Shown: piece by piece, positions 27,086 to 35,609 of the stretch
How positions within the stretch are numbered: the stretch's first letter is position 1
Layout of the letters: the number at the start of each line of letters is the position of its first letter
Source of the DNA: Methylotetracoccus oryzae
Lineage (GTDB): Bacteria > Pseudomonadota > Gammaproteobacteria > Methylococcales > Methylococcaceae
Direction of reading: 5' to 3'
NCBI RefSeq assembly: GCF_006175985.1
Contig: NZ_SRSH01000006.1
Location: 124,001-188,000, forward strand
Length of the DNA stretch: 64,000 bases
Position numbers and translations under genes: made by a program
The notes under the pieces: generated by a model
Database searches by the model: none
What the model saw: the letters and a program-made list of their open reading frames with translations, nothing else
Told to the model about the DNA's origin: nothing

Positions 27086-28413
27086 GGGTTCGCCTCCGGC
27101 GCGATGGCCACGCGGGTGCCATCGTCTGCGAGCGCCATCTTCAGATCGGCGTAGGCATAGGCGCGATTGGCCTGCGCCTGGAAATAGTCGAACAGCGCAG
27201 CGCGGAAATCGCGCTGGGCCTGGATCAGGTCGATGATATCGGTGCCGCCCTGGCTGTAGGCGTACTCGGCGGAATCCCGAATGTATTCCGCCCGCTTGAT
27301 GACCTCGGTCTCGAGGCGGTGCACCACCGCATCGGTGGCCTGCCAGGCCGCCAAGGCGGTAGCCACCTCGGCCCGAGTTGTATTCTCTGTTCGCCGAATG
27401 GCGACCTCGGCGTCATTCGAGCGGATACCCGCCTGCGCGATCTGGCCTTCGTTCTGGTAAAAGATGGGCATCGGGACATGCAGCGACAAAGTGGCCGCAT
27501 TCGTGACCATGTTGCCCCAGTCGTGGCCGAAGCCGGCCGATACCGTGACATTCGGAATGGCTTCTGCCTTGGCGAGTTCCATGTCCTTTTTGGCCTGTTG
27601 CTGCCGCAGGCGTGCGGCCTGCAGGTCGGGTCTTTGGTCGAGCGCGGCGGCGGTGGCGGCATCGAGGCTCGTATGGTTGCGAAAGGCATCGCCGTCGGGC
27701 CAGCGATCGGCGGCGGAAAGCTGCTCGCTGTCCTTGGGCCAGGCGAGCAGCACGGCCAGTTGCGCGCGGGCCTTCTCGAGTTCGGCTCCCGCCTGGTCCA
27801 GTTCCGATGCGACTTTCGCGGCTTCGACCTGGATCCGGGCCAGGTCGCGTTCGGAAATATCCCCAAGCGCGAGTCGGGCTTTGTTCGCTTTCACGAGTTC
27901 AGTCACGTGGTCGAACTGACTTTGCGAGACCTCGACCCTCTTCTGGGCCAACAGCAGTCCATAGTGAGCGCGACGCACGCCCTGGCTCAGCGTGCGGGCT
28001 GCATCGCGCAGGTCGCTTTCGGCAGCCTCGGCCCCGAGCACGCTGCTCTCGGTACGCAGCCGGCGTTTGCCGGCGGTCTCGATGAGCTGCTGCACGGTGA
28101 CATAGATGGCAGGCCCAAAACGCGGGTCGACGTAGTGCGGCGCGATTTCCTGTGAATACAGGTTGAGTTCGGGGTTGGGAATCGCCGCTGCGATGATCTT
28201 TTCGGCGCGGGCGGTTTCCAGACCGAAGGCGGCCGAGATCAGCTCGAGATTACGGGCGTAGAACAGGCCAAGAGCTTGATCCTCGCTCAGCACGCGTGGG
28301 ACTGCGGCTGCGGGCGAAGCTTCGCTCAGGTGGCCGCAGGCGCAGCCGGCAATGATGAGAAGGATGATCCACGGGGTGCTGCGCAGAGCGGCTCGGGATC
28401 GGTGCGTGTCCAT
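27082..28413 (-). CDS. czcC: Heavy-metal efflux outer-membrane factor (CzcC-like)
   Basis: A TolC-family outer-membrane protein of about 443 residues. The preferred ATG at 28413 gives a basic start and a membrane segment ending in a lipobox (IILLIIAGC); an upstream in-frame ATG at 28449 adds twelve residues, and neither has a clear ribosome binding site. The two repeats include IIAAAIPNPELNLYSQEI and ERVVE-like coiled regions, and DQRPDLQAARLRQQQAKKDM is the usual second-repeat motif. First gene of the czcCBA operon. Confidence 0.88.
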   Translation of the reverse strand: MDTHRSRAALRSTPWIILLIIAGCACGHLSEASPAAAVPRVLSEDQALGLFYARNLELISAAFGLETARAEKIIAAAIPNPELNLYSQEIAPHYVDPRFGPAIYVTVQQLIETAGKRRLRTESSVLGAEAAESDLRDAARTLSQGVRRAHYGLLLAQKRVEVSQSQFDHVTELVKANKARLALGDISERDLARIQVEAAKVASELDQAGAELEKARAQLAVLLAWPKDSEQLSAADRWPDGDAFRNHTSLDAATAAALDQRPDLQAARLRQQQAKKDMELAKAEAIPNVTVSAGFGHDWGNMVTNAATLSLHVPMPIFYQNEGQIAQAGIRSNDAEVAIRRTENTTRAEVATALAAWQATDAVVHRLETEVIKRAEYIRDSAEYAYSQGGTDIIDLIQAQRDFRAALFDYFQAQANRAYAYADLKMALADDGTRVAIAPEANP

Positions 28414-28734
28414 GACTGAAGAATTGACGGCGGGATGGGCGCCAGTCATTGGCGTTGGTCAGGGTAAGCGGTGATTGTGACCGCTTCGTGATCACGGCTT
28501 GAACGCGGTGATGCCAGAGAAGAAAAAACCGTGGGCTCCCCGGTCCGGGTCGCTCCGCACAACGGGATCGCCGCGCGAATTCAGGGTGAGCGCAAAAGCG
28601 ATCCGGTCAGGCTCACCCGAAATGTTGAATCTGGTCGTTGCGTGGCGCAGGCGCGCTCAGGGGCAGCGCACCATGGCCGGGACTTCGGCAGAGAGCCACC
28701 GGCCGGATTTTAAGCTCGTCTCCAATACGAAAAC
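28414..28734. other. Intergenic region with one inverted repeat
   Basis: About 320 bases between the SulP gene stop and the czcC start, both on the minus strand. It contains GGGTGAGC (28584-28591) and its exact inverse GCTCACCC (28611-28618), which could form an 8-base stem with a 19-base loop; a regulator site or weak terminator is possible. No coding frame looks real. Confidence 0.4.
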
Positions 28735-30438
28735 TCAACCCATTTGCGCGCTGGGTTTGTTCACCCGGCCCTTGCCGTTTCCGTTCGACTTGGCCCGGCG
28801 CGCCGCGAGCGGGTGGTCGGAAAACGGCTCGTGATGCTCGAGACCGACAATCGTGCACCGTCCGCCCCGGGCATTGTAGTCGGCCTGAAAATGGTCGATG
28901 AATTCCATGACGGTATGATCGATGAACGTGGTGTTCGAGAAGTCCACGATGAGGGTCTTGCCGGCGGGAATCGCGGCGAGATCGCCTTTCAATCCCATGA
29001 AATTCGAGAAGACCGCCGAGTCGGTTACCGCGATGTGGTAGGTATCGGAGCCGGCCTTCTCGACCGTGTAGATGATCTTGAAGAGATTCAGGAAGGTGAC
29101 GCCGCGGGCCACGTGAATCAGCAACTTCGCGAGGATCCCCAGCAGCACGCCGATCAGGAGGTCCGTGGCCAGCACGCCCACGATGGTGATGACGAATAGT
29201 GCGAACTGCTCCCAGCCGATGCCCATGGTCTTGGCGAATTCCTTGGGCGAGGCCAACCGAAAGCCGGTGTAGACCAGCAGGGCCGCGAGCGATGCGAGCG
29301 GGATTTCGTGGATGAAGTGCGGGAACAGTGCGACGAAGAACAGCAGGAATGCACCGTGGAAGAAGTTGGCCCAGCCGGTTCGCGCGCCGTTCCCGACGTT
29401 GGCCGAACTGCGGACGATCTCGGCGATCATCGGCAGGCCTCCGATCATACCGGCGAGGGTGTTGCCGATTCCCACTGCGGTCAGATCCCGGTTCAGATCC
29501 GATTGCCGGCGATAGGGGTCCAGCTTGTCGACGGCCGTCGCGCTAAGCAGGGATTCCAGGCTGCCGACCAGGCAGATGCTGAGCACGGCGCCCCAGAAGG
29601 CAACTGTCCCGATCTTCGAGAAGTCGGGAAAGTAAAACCCGCTGAAGAAATGTTCTGGGACGGCAACCAGGAAGGCGGGGCCGACCGTGAACTCGTGATG
29701 GGGGATGGCCGGATCGTTCGGCAGGAACATGTAGACATGTTGATGATCCAGATCGAAATATTGACCCAGCGCCATGCCGACCAGCACCACGAGCAGCGGA
29801 CCCGGGACCATGCGCAGATAGCGGTTGCGTACGCGCGACCAGACCATCAGGATCAGCAGACCGACGCCTCCGATGAAGGCGATCTCGGGGTTGAAGTTTG
29901 CGATGCTGTGCGGGATCTCGAGGATCGTGTCGATCAGTTCCTTCGCTTCCGGCTTGACTCCCAGCAGCGTATGGAACTGCTTCGCCATGATGATGATGCC
30001 GATCGCGGCCAGCATGCCGTGGACGACCGACGCCGGGAAGAATGCGTTGAGCCGCCCCGCCTTCAGCAGCCCCATGACGATCTGCAGGAGACTGGCGACC
30101 ACGATCGCGGCGAGCGTATACCGGTAGGCGGCCATGGCATCGCCTTCGCCGAGCGACTGGACGGCCGACAGGATCACCACGATCAGCCCGGCCGCCGGGC
30201 CATTGATCGTGACGTACGATCCGCTGATACGCGAGACGACCACGCCGCCGATGATCGCACTGATGATGCCGGCCATCGGAGGAAAGCCGGAGGCCATCGC
30301 GATGCCGAGGCACAGCGGTAGCGCGATCAGAAAGACCAGAAAGCCGGAAGTCAGGTCGGACTTCCAGTTTTCGATCAATCCGGGAATGCCGGTTTTCGGC
30401 GTCTGGCGCGATGCGGTCGTGGGGTCTATGGCGATCAC
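28735..30438 (-). CDS. SulP-family anion transporter with STAS domain
   Basis: A 567-residue SulP (SLC26-type) transporter: a membrane domain of about 12-14 helices followed by a cytoplasmic STAS domain (about 445-545). Early residues include FLIALPLCLGIAMASGFPP and GSYVTINGPAAGLIVVI, both typical of the family. The STAS part has LIVDFSNTTFIDHTVMEFI. Members carry sulfate, bicarbonate or other anions; the substrate is not clear. The start is a GTG at 30438 with CGAGGTAACCC before it. The last 25 residues are basic and low in complexity. It is not next to a carbonic anhydrase gene in this window. Confidence 0.9.
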   Translation of the reverse strand: MIAIDPTTASRQTPKTGIPGLIENWKSDLTSGFLVFLIALPLCLGIAMASGFPPMAGIISAIIGGVVVSRISGSYVTINGPAAGLIVVILSAVQSLGEGDAMAAYRYTLAAIVVASLLQIVMGLLKAGRLNAFFPASVVHGMLAAIGIIIMAKQFHTLLGVKPEAKELIDTILEIPHSIANFNPEIAFIGGVGLLILMVWSRVRNRYLRMVPGPLLVVLVGMALGQYFDLDHQHVYMFLPNDPAIPHHEFTVGPAFLVAVPEHFFSGFYFPDFSKIGTVAFWGAVLSICLVGSLESLLSATAVDKLDPYRRQSDLNRDLTAVGIGNTLAGMIGGLPMIAEIVRSSANVGNGARTGWANFFHGAFLLFFVALFPHFIHEIPLASLAALLVYTGFRLASPKEFAKTMGIGWEQFALFVITIVGVLATDLLIGVLLGILAKLLIHVARGVTFLNLFKIIYTVEKAGSDTYHIAVTDSAVFSNFMGLKGDLAAIPAGKTLIVDFSNTTFIDHTVMEFIDHFQADYNARGGRCTIVGLEHHEPFSDHPLAARRAKSNGNGKGRVNKPSAQMG

Positions 30439-30550
30439 GGGTTACCTCGGCTAGATCATGCGTTGAAGTGCATGCAACTACCGGGCCTTTCGTGGGCTAA
30501 ACGCACTTTCAAAGGCTTGCAGGACCGGCGGGCCGCCACATCGCTAGGGC

Positions 30551-30565
30551 GTGGTGCAAAGCCAC
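30551..30565. repeat. Hairpin repeat related to the one at 22374
   Basis: GTGGTGCAAAGCCAC lies in the 240-base gap between the SulP and ParA-like genes. It shares GTGGTGCAAA and the closing CCAC with the hairpin at 22374-22390. No T tract follows, so it is not a clear terminator. Confidence 0.4.
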
Positions 30566-30682
30566 CGTTCGCGGCGGGGCATATGAACCAGCGTGTCGGG
30601 TGCCGCCGAATTCGGGCCGGTGAGGCGCTGCCCGGGCCCCCGATCTTGACCCGCGCTCAGGCTCTCGGTTACGGTGGGACTA

Positions 30683-31306
30683 ATGATCACCATCGCGGTT
30701 ATTTCGCAAAAGGGAGGCGCCGGAAAGACGACGCTGGCGATCAATCTCGCCGTCGCGGCGACCCGGGATGGATCCGTCGGATGCGCGCTGATCGATCTCG
30801 ATCCCCAGGCCAGTGCGGCAACCTGGGGCGATAGCCGCTCGGAGCCGCTGCCCGAAGTCGTTTCGGCGCAGGCGAATCGGCTGGAACGGCATATCGAGGC
30901 GGCCCGCAAGGGCGGTATGGCGGCCGTCATCATCGACACGGCGCCGCATTCCGAAAGTGCGGCCCTCGCCGCGGCGCGGGCGGCCGATCTGATCCTGATT
31001 CCCTGCCGTCCGGCGATCCTCGATTTGCATGCGATCGGTACGACGATCGATCTGGCACGGCTGGCCGGCACGCCAGCCGCTGTCGTGCTGAACGCGGTGC
31101 CGCCGCGCGGCTCGCTGGCCGACGAGGCGGCCGAGGCCGTGGCCGGCTATCAGGTGCCTTTGGTCCCGGTGCGCATCACGCAGCGCGCGGCGTTCGTGCA
31201 CTGTCTGACCGTCGGCAAGGCGATACAGGAATTCGAGCCCCGGGGGCGGGGTGCTGTGGAGATTGGAGGGCTTTACCGGTGGATTTGCGAAACCATTGCG
31301 GCCTGA
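30683..31306 (+). CDS. ParA/MinD-family ATPase, orphan
   Basis: A 207-residue ParA-type ATPase. It has the deviant Walker A (KGGAGKTT, residues about 9-16) at the extreme N-terminus, the switch motif LIDLDPQASAA, and VIIDTAPHSE. There is no N-terminal DNA-binding helix-turn-helix domain, so it is the small type used by plasmids and by proteins that position cargo on the nucleoid. No ParB or centromere-like site is beside it; a small unknown protein follows after 28 bases and may be the partner. The ATG at 30683 is preferred to a GTG three codons earlier because MITIAVISQKGG is the usual start. Confidence 0.85.
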   Translation: MITIAVISQKGGAGKTTLAINLAVAATRDGSVGCALIDLDPQASAATWGDSRSEPLPEVVSAQANRLERHIEAARKGGMAAVIIDTAPHSESAALAAARAADLILIPCRPAILDLHAIGTTIDLARLAGTPAAVVLNAVPPRGSLADEAAEAVAGYQVPLVPVRITQRAAFVHCLTVGKAIQEFEPRGRGAVEIGGLYRWICETIAA

Positions 31307-31334
31307 GGTCGACGAGTCGGGAGAAGCTCCGGAT

Positions 31335-31751
31335 ATGACGAAAAGGGTCAAATTGTCTGCCGCGCTGAGTCGCACGCTGGACCAGCGCGCGGGCGTGTCG
31401 CTGGACGCCGATGACGACGGAAACCCGAGTGCTCCGGCGCGCACGGAGCGCCGCACCGGTGAAGCGTTGGCACCGCGCCGGCGTTCCCTGTTGTCTCCGG
31501 TCGGACGCGCCATGTCCGCTGCCGTGTACGGCGTTGGCTACTACGGCAGCTATGGCATCGCGTTCAGCGCGATGACGCTGTGGTATCTGCTGCCACTGAA
31601 CAATGCACTGGGTCGCGGGTTCCGCGACGGGGGATGTGCCGGCAGCGAGGCGGCCGCCCACACCTGGTCCGACGCGAATGAAGACTTGGCGCCGTCGACA
31701 CCTGAAAAACGACGCGCGCGGAAACGCAGCGCCCAGCCCGCGACCGCTTGA
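31335..31751 (+). CDS. Unknown protein following the ParA-like gene
   Basis: A 138-residue protein of no family I recognise. The N-terminus (MTKRVKLSAALSRTLDQRAG) looks helical and basic, the centre is hydrophobic and aromatic (VYGVGYYGSYGIAFSAMTLW), and the end is basic and disordered (PEKRRARKRSAQP). It follows the ParA-like gene by 28 bases, so a role as its adaptor or cargo is possible but unproven. The ATG at 31335 is used; the frame is open upstream into the ParA gene. Confidence 0.65.
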   Translation: MTKRVKLSAALSRTLDQRAGVSLDADDDGNPSAPARTERRTGEALAPRRRSLLSPVGRAMSAAVYGVGYYGSYGIAFSAMTLWYLLPLNNALGRGFRDGGCAGSEAAAHTWSDANEDLAPSTPEKRRARKRSAQPATA

Positions 31752-32454
31752 CACGCCTGTCGCTGCCAGGGATTTCGACCGTGAGAACGGATGTTGCCGT
31801 TTATTCGCTCTGCTTGTGCTCGGAACGCTGCTCGCGGCATGCGGCACGACCCGCTTCGAGCCTGCGGCAGCGGGTCGTCTCGACAATAGGCCACGCGTTT
31901 ACCTGTTGGGTCAGGGTTGGCACGCGGGCCTGATCGTCGAGCGTAACGCGGGGTCCGCCCGGCTATGGCCGGAACGCGGGGATTTTCCCGAGGCCGATTT
32001 TGTCGAGGTCGGTTGGGGCGAGCGCGAGTTCTACCAGGCAGCCGACCCGGGCGTCTGGATGGCCGTGAAAGCCGCGCTCTGGCCGTCGCCCAGCGTCGTC
32101 TTCATGTCCGGGCTACGTAGTCCGCCCGAGACGGTCTTCGCCTGTAGCGACCTGATCGCACTGGATCTGTCGCCGCCCCGCCTGGAAAGTCTGCTGCGTT
32201 ACGTTCACGACAGCTTCGATCGAGCGGCATCGGCACGTACGGCGCCACTACCGGGTGGCCGCGCGGGGAGCGGGGCTTTCTACCCGGGGCGCGGCCGTTT
32301 TCATCTGTTCAACACATGCAATACGTGGACCGCTGGCGCGCTTGCGGCGGCGGGTTATCCGCTCGATCGTCCCTATCCGCCGACGGCCGGCGGTCTCGTG
32401 GGGCGGGTGCGGCCCTGGGGCCGCACCCTGGCGCCTCGTGCCTTTTGCCGCTGA
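31678..32454 (+). CDS. DUF2459-family lipoprotein
   Basis: A protein of up to 258 residues that carries a DUF2459 domain: VYLLGQGWHAGLIV, VEVGWGEREFYQA and FHLFNTCNTWTA, with conserved His and Cys residues that suggest a papain-like or NlpC-like fold. A hydrophobic signal with lipobox (ALLVLGTLLAAC) precedes it. The only start codons in frame lie inside the previous gene; the ATG at 31678 overlaps it by 74 bases and has no clear ribosome binding site, so the start is uncertain and a frameshift in this overlap is possible. Members of the family are found with polyhydroxyalkanoate genes in some bacteria, which are not seen here. Confidence 0.72.
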   Translation: MKTWRRRHLKNDARGNAAPSPRPLDTPVAARDFDRENGCCRLFALLVLGTLLAACGTTRFEPAAAGRLDNRPRVYLLGQGWHAGLIVERNAGSARLWPERGDFPEADFVEVGWGEREFYQAADPGVWMAVKAALWPSPSVVFMSGLRSPPETVFACSDLIALDLSPPRLESLLRYVHDSFDRAASARTAPLPGGRAGSGAFYPGRGRFHLFNTCNTWTAGALAAAGYPLDRPYPPTAGGLVGRVRPWGRTLAPRAFCR

Positions 32455-32574
32455 CCTCGTTCCGGTTAGCCACGGATCTTCCTGCGGTGGCTGCGGTCAG
32501 AGCGAGGGTTGTGGTGGCAAGTCGGCGGACGCGGCGCTACTCTTGTGAGCTTTTGGCCCGACACGGAGCGAGCG

Positions 32575-32787
32575 ATGGAGATCGATGACGACGGCAACAT
32601 GACATTGACCGCCGAGGAAAATCAGGACTTGATGGACCGCCTGGGGATTGCCGAGGCCGATTATGACGACCCGCCCGTTGCCATCGAGAGTGTGGAGTTC
32701 GATGCGGGTGTCGCAACCTTCCGTGCGACCAACACCCGTACCGGTAAATCGGTCATTTTGACCTTTGACAGCAGCCCCGAGGCCTAG
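32575..32787 (+). CDS. Small acidic protein, unknown
   Basis: A 70-residue acidic protein (MEIDDDGNMTLTAEENQDLM) with a beta-rich second half (GVATFRATNTRTGKSVILTF). The ATG at 32575 follows CGGAGCGAGC. No signal, no membrane segment, no family recognised. The preserved codon pattern and clear ending support a real gene. It lies 87 bases before the heme-monooxygenase-like gene on the same strand. Confidence 0.6.
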   Translation: MEIDDDGNMTLTAEENQDLMDRLGIAEADYDDPPVAIESVEFDAGVATFRATNTRTGKSVILTFDSSPEA

Positions 32788-32873
32788 TCTGATTTTAGGT
32801 GCCGAGTGGGGTGGGATGACGGATGGGCCTGCCTGGACCCGTTCCGGGCGTTTTCGACAGACGAGTGACCGAC

Positions 32874-33176
32874 ATGTTCATTGCTATGAACCGCTTCCGG
32901 ATTGCCCCGGGACGCGAGGATGAGTTCGTGGAAATCTGGCGCAAGCGCGAAACCTACCTTGACGAGGTGCCGGGTTTTCGGGAGTTCAACCTGCTGCGTG
33001 GCCCGGCCACCGAGGAGTGCACGCTCTTCGCATCGCATTCGATCTGGGACTCGCGGGCGGCCTTCGAGGATTGGACCCACTCCGAAGCATTCCGGAAGGC
33101 CCATGCCAGTGCCGGCGGCGCGAAGGGCCTGTATCTCGGGCATCCGCAATTCGAAGGTTTCGATGTGGTGTTGTAA
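32874..33176 (+). CDS. Heme-degrading monooxygenase-like protein (ABM/IsdG fold)
   Basis: A 100-residue protein with the antibiotic-biosynthesis-monooxygenase fold. It starts MFIAMNRFRIAPGREDEFVE and has PGFREFNLLRG. Asn6, Trp67 and His77 lie at positions almost the same as the heme-cleaving triad of IsdG/IsdI (Asn7 or 6, Trp67 or 66, His77 or 76). This supports a role in heme degradation and iron release, though other ABM members act elsewhere. An in-frame ATG at 32823 would add 17 residues with no family match, so 32874 is preferred. No heme transport genes are adjacent. Confidence 0.78.
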   Translation: MFIAMNRFRIAPGREDEFVEIWRKRETYLDEVPGFREFNLLRGPATEECTLFASHSIWDSRAAFEDWTHSEAFRKAHASAGGAKGLYLGHPQFEGFDVVL

Positions 33177-33517
33177 GCCCTCGGGTCGGTCCCACCGATT
33201 TGCCGGACGCGAGCATTGCTGCAATACTGCGCGCCGATTCGCTGCGCGAGCCCGTGCTTCGGCCGCAGACGCAGTGGAGTGTTTCGTTGGTTGCTGGACT
33301 CTCTCCGTTGCTACTCGCTGTCTCGGCGCTGGACCTTGCGTTCCGCGCGGCTTTCGCCCTCTTCCCTGCAATTCGCCGCTTGGCCCGCGCCCAGCGCTTC
33401 GCCTTTCGGAATACGGAGTACGGATCGACCATGGATCTTCTCCTCCTCCACGGCCGCCGCGATTTCGGCGGATGCGAGTGCCATGTCTTACGCTGATGCG
33501 GGCTTAGGGTGGCAGCC
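33177..33517. other. Gap with no supported gene
   Basis: About 340 bases. Several frames stay open, including a lysine- and arginine-rich one on the minus strand starting near 33432, but none has a family signature. AGGG at 33506 is part of the leader of the next gene. I see nothing firm here. Confidence 0.4.
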
Positions 33518-34114
33518 GTGAGCGTGACGCGACACCTGGCACTGGGTCTCGCTTTGGTTATGGTGCTGGGGCCAGCCTCAGCCCGCGACTGGCGGTGGTA
33601 TCCGAAGCGGCAATCGCCGGATGCCAACGCGTTGCGGCCCGATCTCGAAGGTGCCAAAGGTGACGATGGCAATTCCGGCCTGACCGAACTGGACGAGATG
33701 CGGCAGTGGCTTTATCGTCGGGATGTCGAGCGGCGGGAGCGCGGCTTTACCGTGCCCGACACGGTGGAACAGATCGATCCCACCGTTTCGGAACCGCCCC
33801 CGTTGCCCCCACCCAGGCATTGGACCCGACCCGGTTTCGGCAGTCCGTCGGTTGGGGGATTCGACAGTGACGGTGGGTCGCGTGAACGTATCCGGAACAT
33901 GCTCCCGGTCGAGCCGGTTCCGCCAGCGCCGCGGGCTGGGCTGACGGACCCGACGGAAGTGCCGATGGCCGAAGGTATGGACGCCGGAGATGCGGTGCCC
34001 GAGCGGCATGCGCATTCCGGGAAGCGTCACTACCGAAGCAAGTCCGGGCACCGCAAGCATTACCGTTCAGGTAAGTCCTCAAAGTCACGGAGCGGCAAGC
34101 GTCGCCATCGCTGA
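33518..34114 (+). CDS. Exported protein with basic C-terminal tail, unknown
   Basis: A 198-residue protein with a signal peptide (LALGLALVMVLGPASA) and a proline-rich middle (EPPPLPPPRHW). The last 35 residues are rich in Lys, Arg, Ser and His (GKRHYRSKSGHRKHYRSGKS), a tail that could bind acidic polymers. The start is a GTG at 33518 with AGGG nine bases upstream; an alternative GTG is at 33509. The final 31 bases of the gene and its stop are repeated at 35948-35978, part of a local duplication. No family recognised. Confidence 0.6.
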   Translation: MSVTRHLALGLALVMVLGPASARDWRWYPKRQSPDANALRPDLEGAKGDDGNSGLTELDEMRQWLYRRDVERRERGFTVPDTVEQIDPTVSEPPPLPPPRHWTRPGFGSPSVGGFDSDGGSRERIRNMLPVEPVPPAPRAGLTDPTEVPMAEGMDAGDAVPERHAHSGKRHYRSKSGHRKHYRSGKSSKSRSGKRRHR

Positions 34115-34122
34115 GCTGAGGC
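34092..34122 (+). repeat. 31-bp direct repeat, copy 1 (end of duplicated segment)
   Basis: Thirty of 31 bases match 35948-35978 in the same orientation. Copy 1 covers the last codons and stop of the gene at 33518. Both copies are followed by M48-protease sequence: a decayed fragment here and the intact gene after copy 2. This marks the left edge of an old segmental duplication. Confidence 0.7.
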
Positions 34123-34661
34123 CGGCGGCCGTTGATACGGGTACTCCGCGCGGCGGTAGGTGGCACGAGCGGCGTGTTGCATGCCAGCGCCATCCGCTTG
34201 ACTCGCGACTGTTTGGCAGTCGAAGGGCGATGGCGCCGGCAATCATGCCGAGCTGCATCCGGCCTTCTCCGTGTCCCACCGCTAGATTGTCTCACCCTGC
34301 TGCAAACGGCGTGTTCGCGCGATGGCGTGCGCCATCCTCTTCCCAGTTAGCGATTCACCCTGCGTCCATGCGCGAATTCGGTCTTTTCCGTACGAGTTAG
34401 AGGTCCTGTCAATTATCTACAGGACAGAGCACACGAGAGGTAGGTAAATTCACCGATTCGAGCGAAAAGCGAGCGTGATAGCGTCTTTCCGTAGGCGAAT
34501 TCACTGAGAGCGCCTCACAACCATCAAACCAAAAGAAGGTCATCCACCGGGCCCAGCGGCAATCGGTGAAATCGTCTACGCCGGCGTTCAAAGAGTAGGA
34601 GTGGTACAGCCCGGCTTCAGTGAAGAGGGATTCAAAAAACGTTTACCCATTGGGGGGTGTA
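34115..34661. other. Gap holding M48 debris and the phosphodiesterase leader
   Basis: About 550 bases. The left half holds the decayed M48 fragment. The right half is lower in GC and without a gene. A GTAGGAGTGGTACA motif at 34595-34608 recurs after the phosphodiesterase gene, and GGGGGGTGTA just before 34662 is a strong ribosome binding site. Confidence 0.5.
34145..34350 (-). pseudogene. Decayed fragment of an M48 metalloprotease gene
   Basis: On the minus strand the frame reads MQLGMIAGAIALRLPNSRE, which matches MIAGAIAG...ALQLPNSREAESEAD of the intact protease at 36088-36903, with about 20 residues deleted between. Further right, 34298-34350 still resembles the DNA for the HEISH zinc motif but is out of frame. 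No complete frame or start remains. It is a leftover from a local duplication. Confidence 0.7.
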
Positions 34662-35609
34662 ATGAACGGAATCCAGAAAAAATCCTGCGCAGGAAACCAT
34701 GGGTTTTTCGCGATCGTCGCGGCAGTTCTCTTGGCCTGGTGCGCTGGCGCGTGGGCAGCGCCTGAGACGGTGCTGCTGGTGAGTTACGACGGGATGGATC
34801 TGACGCTGACGCAAAGGTTGATGCGTGCCGGAAAGCTCCCCCATCTGTCGGAGTTGAAGGTCGTGCCGATGTTCGGTGGGCCCGTCACCGCTACGAAGCC
34901 GGGACATGCCGAAGTGCTCACCGGACTCGGTTACAATATCACTGGGGTTCGCACCAACAAGGATTTTGACTCAAAGATCCAGCCGGGCTGGACGATCTTC
35001 GGTATCGTCAAGCGGGAGCGGCCGGAAACCTTCGTGAGTGCGATCTTTTCGAAACCCCAACACACGGGAGATGATCTACTAAAGGATGGCCGTCGCGAGC
35101 CGTGGTACGACTTGGCTGTTTGGGCCAAGGCCGGGGGACTCGATGGCTATTTTAATGCGTCCGAGATCCCGAGGAACCATAGCCTCACCACCGACGAAAC
35201 CATGGCAGTCGTCGAACAGCACATTGCGAAGTACGTCGCCTGGTACCAGTCGACACATCGCTGGCAGTATTTCATTTACGTTCATTTCGCCGCCCCCGAT
35301 CGTACCGGGCATCAATATGGGGCTGGGTCGGCGCAGTGGAACGCGGAGATGATCAGACTGGATGCCCAACTGGGCTATTTGCGTGACCGGCTGCATCCCG
35401 AGGTGGTGCTCGTGTACTCCGACCATGGCTTCGATGCGCCGGGTGCCAGGATTCATGCCCATGCGCCGAACGCCTTTCTGGCGTCGAACGTTGCGCTGCA
35501 GCCGCACGGCAACCGGTGGGATGTCGTTCCTACACTCTGCGAGGTATTGGAACTGCCTTGGAAAACCTACCAGCCATTGCTGCTGGGGCGGAGTTTGTTG
35601 CTGCCGTGA
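34662..35609 (+). CDS. Exported nucleotide pyrophosphatase/phosphodiesterase-like protein
   Basis: A 315-residue protein of the alkaline phosphatase superfamily, most like type I phosphodiesterase/nucleotide pyrophosphatases. The signal peptide ends CAGAWA at about residue 33. Metal-site motifs are SYDGMD, GGPVTATKPGHAEVLTG (the Thr or Ser nucleophile region), HFAAPDRTGHQYG and YSDHGFD. The ATG at 34662 has a GGGGGG tract eight bases upstream; a longer frame to 34620 is less likely. The gene lies between the two copies of a duplicated segment and between copies of a GTAGGAG motif, so it may have been inserted there. Confidence 0.82.
   Translation: MNGIQKKSCAGNHGFFAIVAAVLLAWCAGAWAAPETVLLVSYDGMDLTLTQRLMRAGKLPHLSELKVVPMFGGPVTATKPGHAEVLTGLGYNITGVRTNKDFDSKIQPGWTIFGIVKRERPETFVSAIFSKPQHTGDDLLKDGRREPWYDLAVWAKAGGLDGYFNASEIPRNHSLTTDETMAVVEQHIAKYVAWYQSTHRWQYFIYVHFAAPDRTGHQYGAGSAQWNAEMIRLDAQLGYLRDRLHPEVVLVYSDHGFDAPGARIHAHAPNAFLASNVALQPHGNRWDVVPTLCEVLELPWKTYQPLLLGRSLLLP

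Noticed and set aside
32986..33672. Basic minus-strand frame that could be a histone-like protein
   Set aside because: Overlaps two plus-strand genes and the composition follows from GC-rich antisense; no family signature.
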